A stretch of 64,000 bases of DNA from CBDHFQ01 sp965262565. GTDB lineage: Bacteria > Bacteroidota > Bacteroidia > J057. This document shows positions 28,001-37,875 of the stretch, one piece after another. The translations under genes and the position numbers were made by a program. The stretch is taken from contig CBDHFQ010000020.1 of the NCBI GenBank assembly GCA_965262565.1, positions 806,001 to 870,000 on the forward strand, given 5' to 3'. The notes under the pieces were generated by a model that worked only from the letters and a program-made list of their open reading frames with translations, searched no databases and was not told the origin of the DNA. Position 1 is the first letter of the stretch; each line of letters opens with the position of its first letter.

Positions 28001-29165
28001 GCAAAGACTGATCATACTAACGGATTGGTTCGCACCTGGTTATAAAGCAGGAGGGCCTATCCGTTCCTGTGTGAATGTTGCCAGATTGCTGAAGGACGAG
28101 TTTGAATTATTTGTGATTACCACCAATATGGATCATGGGGAAAGCCAACCTTATGCCCATATTCCTTCTAATACCTGGATAACAGCTGAGGCTGGAATTA
28201 AGGTTTGGTATTTTTCAAAAGATCAACTCAGATATCATCGGTTAAAAACATTGCTCCATGACCTTATGCCTGCCAGCTTATATATGAACAGCATGTTTTC
28301 CTTGCCGTTTACTATCTGGCCGCTACTGATGCCGGGCATAAGAAAAAAGGCCGATAAAATCGTATTGGCCCCTCGGGGTATGCTTAAATCCAGTGCACTT
28401 CAATACAAAGCACTCAAGAAAACGGTTTTTTTGAGATTGGTAAGAAATCTCGGCCTGGCTAAGAATATCGAATTTCATGCAACGAATGAAGAAGAAGGGC
28501 GAGATGTGCAATCAAGAATAGGGGCAAAAGTCAATGTTACTACGCTCGCTAACGTTCCAAATATTATACAACCTGCCTGGAAATCTATTCCTAAACAAAA
28601 GGGAATGCTGCAGTTGGTATATATTTCCAGAATCGCTCCGGTAAAAAACTTACTGGGGATGTTACAATTGCTTCACCTATTACCCAAAGGATCTCAGGTA
28701 CATTACACGATTGGAGGCCCAATAGAGAATATGCACTATTGGAACCGATGTCTGGAAGTGATAAATAAGCTGCCATCCCACATAACAGCCAATTATATTG
28801 GAGAGATTGATCATTCCAATGTTCATAAACACTTATTAGATCATCATGCGCTGGCCTTATTGACAGAAGGAGAGAACTTTGGCCATGTGATATTCGAAAA
28901 TTTTCAAGCTGGAAGATTAGCTTTCATTAGTGATCAAACTCCATGGAGAAATTTAGAAGAAAAATGTATTGGATGGGATATTGCCCATGATAATACTGAA
29001 AAGCTACTTCAGGCTATTCAAAAATTAGCATTTATGGATCAGGATACTTATCATCATTGGTCCCAACAAGCATGGACTTATGCCAAAGAATATGTTAATG
29101 AAGCGGGCTTTGTAGAAAATTACAAAATGCTGTTCGAGCCACAACCGTTAACTATGATAGTATAG
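27978..29165 (+). CDS. Glycosyltransferase family 4
   Basis: A 395-residue GT-B glycosyltransferase. The N-terminus LIILTDWFAPGYKAGGPIRSCVNVARLL is characteristic of WcaI/WbuB-like GT4 enzymes. The C-terminal donor domain has YISRIAPVKNLLGMLQLL, VHYTIGGPIE and TEGENFGHVIFENFQAGRLAFISD, an E-x7-E-like site. VLAPRGMLKSSALQYKALKK is a further family landmark. It overlaps the preceding gene by 23 bases and precedes the WcaF-like gene by 4 bases. Confidence 0.9.
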   Translation: MELVSPPKQRLIILTDWFAPGYKAGGPIRSCVNVARLLKDEFELFVITTNMDHGESQPYAHIPSNTWITAEAGIKVWYFSKDQLRYHRLKTLLHDLMPASLYMNSMFSLPFTIWPLLMPGIRKKADKIVLAPRGMLKSSALQYKALKKTVFLRLVRNLGLAKNIEFHATNEEEGRDVQSRIGAKVNVTTLANVPNIIQPAWKSIPKQKGMLQLVYISRIAPVKNLLGMLQLLHLLPKGSQVHYTIGGPIENMHYWNRCLEVINKLPSHITANYIGEIDHSNVHKHLLDHHALALLTEGENFGHVIFENFQAGRLAFISDQTPWRNLEEKCIGWDIAHDNTEKLLQAIQKLAFMDQDTYHHWSQQAWTYAKEYVNEAGFVENYKMLFEPQPLTMIV

Positions 29166-29169
29166 CTTT

Positions 29170-29769
29170 ATGGATCAGGAACTAAACGTTGATCTTTCAA
29201 CATTTGACAATACATGGTTTGATACAGGAGCCAATGTGTTTAAGAGAACCCTGTGGTATTTCATTAATATCGTCTTTTTTATCAATCCACTGAATCCATT
29301 TTCTTTTACAAAAAGCTTATTACTTAGAGTATTTGGTGCCAAAGTAGGAAAAGGAGTTGTAATTAAACCTTCGGTGAATATCAAATATCCCTGGAAACTA
29401 AGTATAGGGAATTTCGTTTGGATAGGCGAAAATGTATGGATTGATAATCTGGCACAAGTTTCCATTGAGGATCATGTATGTATTTCTCAGGGAGCTATGC
29501 TACTAACTGGTAACCACAATTATAAATCCGCTTCATTTGACTTAATGGTAGGAGAAATTACCCTAAAAAGGGGAAGTTGGATAGGAGCTCAATCGGTTGT
29601 ATGCCCTGGAATAAGTTGTGGTTCCCACGCTATTTTAAGTGTTGGTTCAGTAGCTACTAAGGATCTTGACCCTTATTCAATTTATCAGGGGAATCCTGCT
29701 AAAGAAATAAGAAAGAGAGTTATATCTGCTCATTCATCTTCTTTGAAGAATAATTATAACTCTCATTAG
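29170..29769 (+). CDS. Colanic-acid-type acetyltransferase (WcaF-like)
   Basis: A 199-residue hexapeptide-repeat O-acetyltransferase. The N-terminal amphipathic segment with TLWYFINIVFFINPLNPFS, followed by LLRVFGAKVGKGVVIKPSV, is the pattern of WcaF. The catalytic His lies in TGNHNYKSASFDL. The C-terminal coil IYQGNPAKEIRKR is typical. It would acetylate a sugar hydroxyl of the repeat unit. It follows a GT4 gene by 4 bases and probably ends this transcription unit. Confidence 0.9.
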   Translation: MDQELNVDLSTFDNTWFDTGANVFKRTLWYFINIVFFINPLNPFSFTKSLLLRVFGAKVGKGVVIKPSVNIKYPWKLSIGNFVWIGENVWIDNLAQVSIEDHVCISQGAMLLTGNHNYKSASFDLMVGEITLKRGSWIGAQSVVCPGISCGSHAILSVGSVATKDLDPYSIYQGNPAKEIRKRVISAHSSSLKNNYNSH

Positions 29770-29800
29770 CGTGATAACATCTTATTCTGCTTCCCATGCG

Positions 29801-29832
29801 TTTAGAGAATTGGTTTGCCTGGGTTATTTTTG
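29801..29832 (+). promoter_or_regulatory. Candidate Bacteroidota promoter
   Basis: TATTTTTG at 29825-29832 matches the -7 box exactly; TTTA at 29801-29804 is a near match to the -33 box at 20-base spacing. It is followed 22 bases later by the ATG of the LamG protein gene, which also has an unusual Shine-Dalgarno-like AAGGAG. Confidence 0.4.
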
Positions 29833-29854
29833 AAAAAGTAAGGAGCCGTTCCAT

Positions 29855-32641
29855 ATGAAAATAATCTTATCATTAAATATAATCCTCATATTTGCAGGAG
29901 TTTCCTTCAATTATCAATATCTCAGTGCCCAAAATATGAACCCAGTCGCATATTTCAACTTCGATCAAGCCAAATGGCAACAGGATGCTTTTGGTAATAA
30001 TTCTCTAAATGGTAAATCCTGTATAAAATGGCATAATGAAGGGGGAATTGCAGGAGGATATCTGGAGTTTATGGCCAATAATTGTGGAGCCCTGAATATT
30101 CCCTTCAAATCTAATCGCGCAATTAGCATTGAATGCTGGCTCAGATTCTCCGATATACGTGTTAATGAAGAAAATCTCCTATTCCATATGTCAGACGGGA
30201 GCTTAAAATTGGCCTTTAATTATCCTACCATACTTTTTCAAACTAAAACTATATTACCGAATGGAAAGCCGTACACAGATATGATGAAAATTGATTTGTA
30301 TGGTGATGGGATGGAATCATTTAATTATTACGTAGATGGAGACTGGCACCATTTTGTGATCAAGTTTGATGCTGTTACAGGTAGGAAGGAATTATGGATA
30401 GATGGAAGATTACCTAAATCCTTTACCAAGAAAGTTGAAAAACAGGGAATCTTTTGTAAAGGTCAAAATTGTAATAAAAGACTGAGTTTTAACTTTAATG
30501 AAAAATATGAATTCAATTTTATTGGAGATTTGGATGAACTGGCTATTTACGATGCATTTATTCCGAATGCACTTCATATAGGCCATTTTCACTCCGGTAA
30601 AAAAGGAGAACGGTATAGCTTTAGAATCCCTTCCAAAAGAACATCGGGGCCCGTTCTCATCAGCAGTAAGCAAATAGATTTTAGAGAGTTTGGCCCTAAT
30701 CATCCCACTGTGAAGATAAGTGCCCTAGAACAAATTAAGAAGTTTCCCCTTCCTAGATATTCCTCTGAGAATACACTCTTACGGAATTACAACTGGTTTT
30801 ATATGCTGTTTTTTGGTGGGGCGCATATAAAAGAAGTTGGTAGAAAAAAAGGATTCGCTAATGCCGTTGCTTTGCAGGAGGAAATGATTAATCACTGGAA
30901 CTATTCTATCCAATTATCTAATCCCTTTAGAGTTACCCGAAATGATGAACTTCTGGAAGCAGAAATAGACCTGGCTAATCGATATCCTGATATTCCTGTA
31001 ACTATCACCACTTTATGGGGGCAAGTGAAGCACAAAAATGAAAAAGGAACCGTAGAGAGTGCCTATATCATGCGCAATAAACTTCCTAATGAATATTATC
31101 TTCCCGAAAGTAGCGCCAGATATCTTGCCAAAAATCCAAGGTTCAAAGGTAAGAGATCTATTAGCCCTAATGCACCTTTACAGTTAATGACCAAAGATGG
31201 GGAAGGGCAAGCGGATTACATACGGGACATATTAAATAAATTAAACCGAACGCCCTTCATGATCAATGAAAACGGGGAAATGCCCTTTTATCCATTTAAT
31301 GAAGCGGTATTAGACGTTTCAAAGGAATTAACAAGTGATAAGGAAGCCCTAAAGATAGATAACTGGGCCACTTACCAGTCTGTGAAAAAGACGTCCCAAC
31401 GAACCGCTTACAGGGATGGATTTATGAAAACTATTCCAGAGCTCAAGGATACCTACTTTACGTGGTATGCAGTCTCAGAAGCTCCCTATATATGGAAAGA
31501 AATCAGGAAGGTAATGACCCCTATCAATGGCCAATATTATTCCACTATTAGTTTTTATCCTAAATGGCCTTATAATTGGAAAAAGGGTACTGGCCCCTGG
31601 AAAGGATGGGATTATCTGGAACATTCACGTCAGCAAGAAATTATGGCAGGGGATAAATTATGTTCTCCCTTTATAGCCGCAGGTTGGGATAGAAATCCAG
31701 AAAAAAATATTCGTCCTTCCCAATGGTTGGGCTTGCTAAAATGTTTGGGGGTGGTAGGAGCAGAATTTTTCTACACAGGCTTTTTCCATCAAGGGGATCA
31801 GGAACAAAGAAATTCCCTTCCTCAGAATTTTGTTTGGCAGGCAGTAGTTCCTTCCTATGCTCAGGCCATCACCAGTAGATTCGAAGATATCCTAAGAAAT
31901 GGTTCCCTGTTGAAAGATGAACAAGGGCTGCCGATGATCAGACATAAAACAGGCGATCCGACCGTATTACTATGCGTTAGAAAGGACGCAAATAGGGCCA
32001 GATATGTGATTGCAGGATCTATACAAGCAGTTTCCAATGTAAGAGGAAATATACCGGACTCTACGATCACAAATCTTACATTAGAAGGAAAAAATATGAC
32101 CCTGAAACTTAGAAGACAGGGAAGTGTGTATGTACTTGATATGGAAAATCCCAAGGAACCCGTTTTTTACCAATTAGATAAATGGCATGAAGCAGGTCAT
32201 CCCTGGTGGTGGTCAGAAGATATATATCTCGAGGCAGCACTATTCGATAAAGGATCAAATGTCCAAATCTGTACAGAAACACCACGAGATGCCCACCCCT
32301 ACGATTTTAGTCAATTTAAGTCATACATTAAAAGTGAAAGTGGAGGTACTGCAAAGGTGAGTTATAATTTTGAGTTTAGAGAACCAGCAAAAAATAGCTA
32401 CCACATTAGGGTAAAGGCTAGAAATACAAATAGTAAAAATGGTACTTTTACCTTATCATTGGACGACATAAGTATAGGGAAATTTTACAATGTTCGAGAA
32501 AATGATTGGAATTGGTATGTTGTCAATGTTAAAAAGGGAAGACGTAATGACCTAGATTTTGATAAAACTAAGCATAAATTATCCCTTGAATTAATTAATT
32601 CTGGCGTACAAATAGAACGAATAGAAGTCGAAAGAAATTAG
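29855..32641 (+). CDS. Exported LamG-domain protein, possible carbohydrate-active enzyme
   Basis: A 928-residue exported protein with a signal of about 25 residues (ending in YQYLSAQ). The N-terminal 25-240 looks like a LamG/concanavalin fold (ISIECWLRFSDIRV, DGDWHHFVIKFDAVTGRKELWIDG, GDLDELAIYDAFI). The large middle (about 290-720) contains many Trp, Tyr and Asp residues (NYNWFYMLFFGG, FTWYAVSEAPYIWKEI, WKGWDYLEHSRQQEI) and resembles a glycoside-hydrolase-like barrel, but I do not recognise the family. The last 120 residues look like a beta-sandwich carbohydrate-binding module (FTLSLDDISIGKFYNV). No T9SS sorting domain is visible. It may trim or bind the polymer made by this locus. Confidence 0.6.
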   Translation: MKIILSLNIILIFAGVSFNYQYLSAQNMNPVAYFNFDQAKWQQDAFGNNSLNGKSCIKWHNEGGIAGGYLEFMANNCGALNIPFKSNRAISIECWLRFSDIRVNEENLLFHMSDGSLKLAFNYPTILFQTKTILPNGKPYTDMMKIDLYGDGMESFNYYVDGDWHHFVIKFDAVTGRKELWIDGRLPKSFTKKVEKQGIFCKGQNCNKRLSFNFNEKYEFNFIGDLDELAIYDAFIPNALHIGHFHSGKKGERYSFRIPSKRTSGPVLISSKQIDFREFGPNHPTVKISALEQIKKFPLPRYSSENTLLRNYNWFYMLFFGGAHIKEVGRKKGFANAVALQEEMINHWNYSIQLSNPFRVTRNDELLEAEIDLANRYPDIPVTITTLWGQVKHKNEKGTVESAYIMRNKLPNEYYLPESSARYLAKNPRFKGKRSISPNAPLQLMTKDGEGQADYIRDILNKLNRTPFMINENGEMPFYPFNEAVLDVSKELTSDKEALKIDNWATYQSVKKTSQRTAYRDGFMKTIPELKDTYFTWYAVSEAPYIWKEIRKVMTPINGQYYSTISFYPKWPYNWKKGTGPWKGWDYLEHSRQQEIMAGDKLCSPFIAAGWDRNPEKNIRPSQWLGLLKCLGVVGAEFFYTGFFHQGDQEQRNSLPQNFVWQAVVPSYAQAITSRFEDILRNGSLLKDEQGLPMIRHKTGDPTVLLCVRKDANRARYVIAGSIQAVSNVRGNIPDSTITNLTLEGKNMTLKLRRQGSVYVLDMENPKEPVFYQLDKWHEAGHPWWWSEDIYLEAALFDKGSNVQICTETPRDAHPYDFSQFKSYIKSESGGTAKVSYNFEFREPAKNSYHIRVKARNTNSKNGTFTLSLDDISIGKFYNVRENDWNWYVVNVKKGRRNDLDFDKTKHKLSLELINSGVQIERIEVERN

Positions 32642-32651
32642 TCGGGCTTAC

Positions 32652-33425
32652 ATGAAATTATCTTTAATCACAGTTACGTATAACGCAGCTCAATTTATTC
32701 AGGATTGTATTGAATCCGTCCTTTCCCAAGATTATAAAAATATAGAGCATATTATCATAGACGGCAATTCCAATGATGGAACTGTAGACATCATTAAATC
32801 CTATCAGGACAAACTGGCTTACTGGATTTCCGAACCTGACAGAGGTATTTATGATGCAATGAATAAAGGCTTGCGAAGAGCCTCAGGAGATATTATTGGC
32901 TTATTGAATGCAGATGACATGTATGCTCATAGTGGAATAGTCTCCCGGATTATGCAAGAATTTGACCAAAATAATGTTGATAGCGTATATGGCGACCTTG
33001 TCATTGTCAAAAGAGATGACACAAACAAGATCGTGAGGTATTACCCCGCTAAAAACTTCCATATCAAACGATTTGAATATGGAGATATGCCACCACATCC
33101 TACCTTCTATGTAAAAAGGCATTTATACGAACAATATGGAGATTTCGATACCTCCTACAGAATATGTGCTGATTTTGACATAATGGTTCGGTTCTTATAT
33201 ATCAATAAAGCTTCCTTTAGTTATATTCCTGAAACGCTGGTAACAATGCGTTCCGGTGGACACAGTTCCAATGGATTTGGAGCATTAAAAACCACCTACG
33301 TCATTAATCAGGAAATGCTGGAGGCCTGTAAGAAATATAACATCAACACTAACCTGTTAAAAATTTATACCAAGTACTTCTCTAAAGTACTACAATTAGT
33401 GCGTCGCCCTGATTTTCAAGTCTGA
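32652..33425 (+). CDS. Glycosyltransferase family 2
   Basis: A 257-residue GT-A glycosyltransferase. It starts with MKLSLITVTYNAAQFIQDCI. The UDP-sugar region IIIDGNSNDGTVDIIKSY and the metal-binding motif NADDMY (DxD-like, in GLLNADDMYAHSGIV) are clear. SEPDRGIYDAMNKGLRRASGD is typical of WcaA/PglI-like family 2 enzymes. It begins 11 bases after the LamG gene. Inverting or retaining outcome and donor are unknown; GT2 enzymes generally invert. Confidence 0.92.
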   Translation: MKLSLITVTYNAAQFIQDCIESVLSQDYKNIEHIIIDGNSNDGTVDIIKSYQDKLAYWISEPDRGIYDAMNKGLRRASGDIIGLLNADDMYAHSGIVSRIMQEFDQNNVDSVYGDLVIVKRDDTNKIVRYYPAKNFHIKRFEYGDMPPHPTFYVKRHLYEQYGDFDTSYRICADFDIMVRFLYINKASFSYIPETLVTMRSGGHSSNGFGALKTTYVINQEMLEACKKYNINTNLLKIYTKYFSKVLQLVRRPDFQV

Positions 33426-33495
33426 TAAATTGCACAAACAAGTCTTTCTTGATCATTTCTGGATAAGATTGAGCGATTATTATAATAGTTAACAT

Positions 33496-34692
33496 ATGAA
33501 ATATAAGGCCATTTATTTGATCTCAGAAAGTGCTGTTACTAAACAGGGAAGTGGAGCTTACAGGCATGTGGAAATAGGCCGTAAAAAACTTGGTACATAT
33601 GTTTCATTGTCTTTTTTATCTATTGCCCCTGGTGCATCTTCCCCTACCACTCAATCAGCTACCTCTTCATCCGATAGCGCTTCGAAATCTTCTTCCAAAT
33701 CCATCCCTTCACTTTTGGCTAAATTTAAACGGTCCAAATGGTATGGAATCATCAAAGATCTGCTTTGCTTAGTCCAGCATCATCTACATATTGTTAAATG
33801 GTATAAAGAAATAAAAAGACAATCCCCTGATTTTATCTACGAGCGAATGGCCTACCTAAACCTCAATGGCTTGATCATTTCACGATTACTCAATATCCCT
33901 CTTTTCTATGAATGTAATGGGAGCATGGATCAATCCCAACGCATGTTTTATCCTTCCTACCTTTCTCCCTTAATGCACAGGTTGGAAAGATTTTGCTATC
34001 AAAAGGCTACCTTTACCTTTTTTATTGGGTCATGGGGTTCTTTTTTTAAACTTCCCACTCCAAATTGGGTCAATACGGAAAATGGAGTAGAGCAAGAATT
34101 TGTAGACTTTTATCGACCAGTGCGTAAATCTACCTCAGGGATCATACATCTTTGTTTTGTAGGTAACCTGATGAAGTATCATCAGGCTCATGTACTGATA
34201 GAAGGTATAAAACATATGCACCATCAGGGAAATATGGTACTTCACCTCATCGGAAACAGGCTGGATAGCCTGGAAGAAGAACTAGGGCAGTATGTGGATA
34301 TTGTGAGTCATGGATTTCTCAATCGGACGGAACTTTGCCATACCCTCAAAGACATACAAATAGGTATTATTCCCGGAGGATTCGAACACAACTCTTCCAT
34401 GAAATTATTTGATTATGGGGCAGCAAAAATGTTAGTCGTAGGCCCAGACACCTTCAACATGAAATATTGGTTCGAAGAAGGAGAAGTGTGTTTTTTTGAG
34501 AAGGGAAATGCTGAAGACTTTGGTAGAAGACTAGATGAAGTCATGGAACATCCACAAATGATTACCACTTATGGGGAGCGCCTACACCAAAGAGTAGTTT
34601 CAGATTTTACATGGGATGCTATTTTTCGCCAAAAAATGGATATTATCTATGAAAAGATAAAGGAAGGGAAAGCAACAGCAGTCATCAATTAG
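33496..34692 (+). CDS. Glycosyltransferase (GT4-like) with a Ser-rich insert
   Basis: A 398-residue GT-B protein. The C-terminal half has LCFVGNLMKYHQAHVLIEGI, a donor-site segment IQIGIIPGGFEHNSSMKLFDYGAAKMLVVG and a final WDAIFRQKMDIIYEKI helix. This resembles family 4 enzymes, although the usual E-x7-E is not evident. Between the first two strands (about 48-75) is a low-complexity stretch of roughly 28 residues rich in Ser, Thr and Ala that looks like a flexible linker. Donor and acceptor are unknown. It lies 70 bases after the GT2 gene. Confidence 0.75.
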   Translation: MKYKAIYLISESAVTKQGSGAYRHVEIGRKKLGTYVSLSFLSIAPGASSPTTQSATSSSDSASKSSSKSIPSLLAKFKRSKWYGIIKDLLCLVQHHLHIVKWYKEIKRQSPDFIYERMAYLNLNGLIISRLLNIPLFYECNGSMDQSQRMFYPSYLSPLMHRLERFCYQKATFTFFIGSWGSFFKLPTPNWVNTENGVEQEFVDFYRPVRKSTSGIIHLCFVGNLMKYHQAHVLIEGIKHMHHQGNMVLHLIGNRLDSLEEELGQYVDIVSHGFLNRTELCHTLKDIQIGIIPGGFEHNSSMKLFDYGAAKMLVVGPDTFNMKYWFEEGEVCFFEKGNAEDFGRRLDEVMEHPQMITTYGERLHQRVVSDFTWDAIFRQKMDIIYEKIKEGKATAVIN

Positions 34693-34701
34693 TTAGTGTT
34701 C

Positions 34702-35904
34702 ATGTCAGGAACAAGTGTTTTATTTATCCACAATACCCTTGAGATAAAAGGAGGGGATACGGTATATGTTTACCAACTGTTGGATTTGTTACCATCTTAT
34801 GGATGGGAAGCTTATTTAATGTCCATCACGCTGCAAGGAGATACATATAAAATTTCTCAACCCAATGAACAAGATGTATGGAAAAAACCCCATCAACTCA
34901 AATCCTATGTAGAGAATTTTTGCCAAGCGCATGATATTACATTGATCAATATACAAACTTGTCATGATCCTCATATTAAGGAGAGTTGTTCCATACACAT
35001 CCCTATTATAAAATCCTCACATACAGCAGATAGCGTCTGTCCAGGTAAAGGAAAATTTTGGCGGAAAAGCAGGGTGATTTGTGATATTCCTTTTGGGCTG
35101 CATTGTGTATATCATATTTATAAAGAAGGATGTGCCAATAGGAAGCCCTCCAGTGTAGCTGCCGCCGTTAAAGATATCCACTACGAAACGAATAAGGGAG
35201 CCAAACAATACAGCTTTTTTATTGTCATGTCCGACTATATCAAAGAAGAGTGCCTCAAAGTGGGCATCCCTCAAGACAAAATAAAAGTCGTACCGTATTT
35301 TACCGATCTCATTGAAGACATTCCTTCTGTTTGCTTTCCTTCTCCTCCTTTTAAAATGTTATATGTAGGAAGATTAAGTGAGACCAAAGGGGTAACGGTC
35401 ATGTTGGATGCCTTAAAAGAGTTGCTGAAAACCAGAGAGGATGTAAGATTGGATATTGTCGGAGATGGAATTGATAAAAAAGATGTATTAGCTACCATAG
35501 AACAGCATCAGCTTCAGGATAAAGTCATTATGCATGGGTGGTTGGCACATCAGGAAGTACAACAAATGATTGCCCAAACACATCTCGTATTATTTCCGTC
35601 CATATATCCAGAAGCTTTCGGCATTGTGGGAATCGAAGCGATGATGCATGCTAAACCCGTCGTCGCATTTGAAGTTGGGGGGGTAGGAATGTGGTTAACC
35701 TCAGGAGAGACGGGAATGAGTGTTCCTGTTCACGATCAGAAAGGCTTTAGAGAATCTGTGGAACGAATGATGACAAGTCCTGAGCTTTATTGTACCTTGG
35801 CTCAAGGTGCAAGAGACAATGCATTGGAACGTTTTATTCCTGAGAAGCATATAGAAGCCCTTCTCACGCTGTACAGGATGGCGATGGCTCCAGTGAATGT
35901 CTAA
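34702..35904 (+). CDS. Glycosyltransferase family 4
   Basis: A 400-residue GT-B enzyme. I chose ATG 34702 over GTG 34696. The N-terminus TSVLFIHNTLEIKGGDTVYVYQL is a common GT4 start. The donor domain shows MLYVGRLSETKGVTVMLDAL, LDIVGDGIDKKDV and the E-x7-E motif in YPEAFGIVGIEAMMHAKPVVAFEVGG. A short Cys-containing N-domain segment (HTADSVCPGKGKFWRKSRVICD, then FGLHCVYHIYKEGCANRKPS) is seen in a subset of these enzymes. It lies 9 bases after the preceding glycosyltransferase gene. Confidence 0.92.
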   Translation: MSGTSVLFIHNTLEIKGGDTVYVYQLLDLLPSYGWEAYLMSITLQGDTYKISQPNEQDVWKKPHQLKSYVENFCQAHDITLINIQTCHDPHIKESCSIHIPIIKSSHTADSVCPGKGKFWRKSRVICDIPFGLHCVYHIYKEGCANRKPSSVAAAVKDIHYETNKGAKQYSFFIVMSDYIKEECLKVGIPQDKIKVVPYFTDLIEDIPSVCFPSPPFKMLYVGRLSETKGVTVMLDALKELLKTREDVRLDIVGDGIDKKDVLATIEQHQLQDKVIMHGWLAHQEVQQMIAQTHLVLFPSIYPEAFGIVGIEAMMHAKPVVAFEVGGVGMWLTSGETGMSVPVHDQKGFRESVERMMTSPELYCTLAQGARDNALERFIPEKHIEALLTLYRMAMAPVNV

Positions 35905-35927
35905 GCAATGTGTAATTTAATACCACC

Positions 35928-36671
35928 ATGAACCGAGAATTTACCTACAAAGAAATAGATGAAGAAGGAGAAGAAACCCTCGAGGCCATAGCCATAGCAG
36001 ATCGATTTAATGAGTGGATGTACGATACCATAAAGCCCTATTGTAGAGGAAAAATTTTGGAGATAGGAAGCGGAATTGGGAACATATCTCAATTTTTTCT
36101 GCGAGATAGGGCAAATTTGGTGCTGAGCGATATCAGAACGACTTATTGCGATACATTGGCACAAAAATTCTCCCCAACTCATCCGAACATTGAGATTACC
36201 CAAATAGACCTGGTTAAAATGAATTTCTTGGAGGAGTATGCTCCATTTATCGGGCAGTTTGATACCGTTTTTGCGTTAAATGTGGTCGAACATATTGAGC
36301 ATGATTCATTGGCACTCTATCATATTCACCAACTACTAAAACCTGGAGGAACAGTCATCATTTTAGTCCCAGCTTATCAGACGCTATACAATCACTTCGA
36401 CGAAGCCTTAGGACATTACCGAAGATATACCAAAAGAACCCTCTCCCAATTAGTCAATGAGAACTTTGAATTAATTCATCAACAATATTTTAATTTAGCG
36501 GGGATCATGGGATGGTTTATGACGGGAACATTGATGAAGAAGAAAACCATTCCTAAAGATCAGATGAAATTGTATAATAAGTTAGTGCCGATATTTAAGG
36601 TGATAGATAGAATTTCGGGACAACGAATAGGGCTATCAGTTATTCAGGTAGGGCGAAAAAAGCTTAGTTGA
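35928..36671 (+). CDS. Class I SAM-dependent methyltransferase
   Basis: A 247-residue methyltransferase. Motif I is ILEIGSGIGNISQFF (about 44-58). LVLSDIRTTYCD holds the acidic residue after beta 2, and FDTVFALNVVEHIEHDSLAL is the motif IV region. GHYRRYTKRTLSQLV near residue 165 is common in methyltransferases from polysaccharide loci. It is 23 bases downstream of a GT4 gene and ends the tightly packed part of the locus. It is distinct in sequence from the methyltransferase at 22560. Confidence 0.88.
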   Translation: MNREFTYKEIDEEGEETLEAIAIADRFNEWMYDTIKPYCRGKILEIGSGIGNISQFFLRDRANLVLSDIRTTYCDTLAQKFSPTHPNIEITQIDLVKMNFLEEYAPFIGQFDTVFALNVVEHIEHDSLALYHIHQLLKPGGTVIILVPAYQTLYNHFDEALGHYRRYTKRTLSQLVNENFELIHQQYFNLAGIMGWFMTGTLMKKKTIPKDQMKLYNKLVPIFKVIDRISGQRIGLSVIQVGRKKLS

Positions 36672-36831
36672 GAGAGGAATACGACCAGTGAAGCTCTAAG
36701 TTAGACAATCAATGTGGTTGTATTTGTTCGCTTCAATATTTTAGCTCAACTTATCTGTGAATTTATGTTGACAGACTGTTGCTTAATATATATTAGGAAT
36801 GGTATAATTGGATTCACTGAATATAAAGGTT

Positions 36832-37872
36832 ATGAAAAAAATATTGATCACAGGAGGTACGGGCTATATCGGCTCTCATACGGCCATTGAAATTTTCCAG
36901 CAGGGAGTATATGATGTTATATCTATCGATAATTATACTAATTCTTCGGAGGAGGTGTTGGATAGAATTGAAGTGATTACTGGAAAGCGGATGAAGAATG
37001 TATCGGTCGATTTAACGGATAAGAAAGAGGTATTCCAAGTATTTGAGCAACATCCAGAAATTATAGGAGTGATTCATTTCGCTGCATTGAAGTCGGTAGG
37101 AGAATCTGTGGAGAAGCCCTTAGCGTATTATGCGAATAATTTTCTTTCCCTGGTTCATATATTGGAGGCTTGTGAACATTTTAGTGTAAAAAACTTTATT
37201 TTTTCTTCTTCCTGTTCTGTATATGGAAATGTAGAAACCCTTCCTGTCAATGAGCAGACGCCAGTATCAGAGCCAGAATCTCCGTACGCTTATACTAAAT
37301 TAGCGGGAGAGCGGATTATCAGGGATTTTATCAGATCCACCGAATCCGTTAATGCCATTTCTTTAAGATATTTTAATCCTGTAGGAGCACATCTTTCGGG
37401 TTTGAATGGAGAAAATCCAGGCAACAGACCTAGTAATCTCGTGCCCATTATCACAAGAGCCGCTGCAGGCTGGATTCCCGAGATGACCGTATTTGGAGAT
37501 GATTATGAGACCAGAGACGGCTCGTGTATTCGGGATTATATTCATGTGGTAGATTTAGCCAAAGCACATATTCTGGCAATTCAGTATTTAGTGGATGGAA
37601 AGAATGAAGCCGCCTACGAGATGTATAATTTAGGAACGGGAAATGGAGTATCAGTCTTAGAGGCGATTGAAGCGTTTGAAAGAGTCACGGGCCAACGATT
37701 GAACTACAAAATAGGCCCTAGAAGACCCGGGGATGTGGGAGCCATTTATTCAGATAGCTCATTAGCGGAGGAGCGGTTAAATTGGAAGCCAGAATATGGG
37801 ATTGATGAGATGATGGAGAGTGCCTGGAAATGGCAGGAGCGACTGAATGCTGAAAAAATGCAAAAAATTTAG
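36832..37872 (+). CDS. galE: UDP-glucose 4-epimerase
   Basis: A 346-residue extended SDR epimerase interconverting UDP-Glc and UDP-Gal. I chose ATG 36832 because MKKILITGGTGYIGSH places the GxxGxxG NAD site at the very N-terminus; an upstream TTG adds eight non-conserved residues. SSSCSVYG, the active-site YAYTKLAGE and LRYFNPVGAH are diagnostic. GDVGAIYSDSSLAEERLNWKPEYG is the expected C-terminus. It lies 160 bases after the methyltransferase gene and converges with the DUF1080 gene, with a gap of only 3 bases. Confidence 0.95.
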   Translation: MKKILITGGTGYIGSHTAIEIFQQGVYDVISIDNYTNSSEEVLDRIEVITGKRMKNVSVDLTDKKEVFQVFEQHPEIIGVIHFAALKSVGESVEKPLAYYANNFLSLVHILEACEHFSVKNFIFSSSCSVYGNVETLPVNEQTPVSEPESPYAYTKLAGERIIRDFIRSTESVNAISLRYFNPVGAHLSGLNGENPGNRPSNLVPIITRAAAGWIPEMTVFGDDYETRDGSCIRDYIHVVDLAKAHILAIQYLVDGKNEAAYEMYNLGTGNGVSVLEAIEAFERVTGQRLNYKIGPRRPGDVGAIYSDSSLAEERLNWKPEYGIDEMMESAWKWQERLNAEKMQKI

Positions 37873-37875
37873 CGT

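Noticed and set aside
36768..36794. TTGACA followed by TATATT resembling an E. coli sigma-70 promoter before galE.
   Set aside because: Spacing is 15 bases and Bacteroidota do not use this consensus; probably chance in AT-rich DNA.
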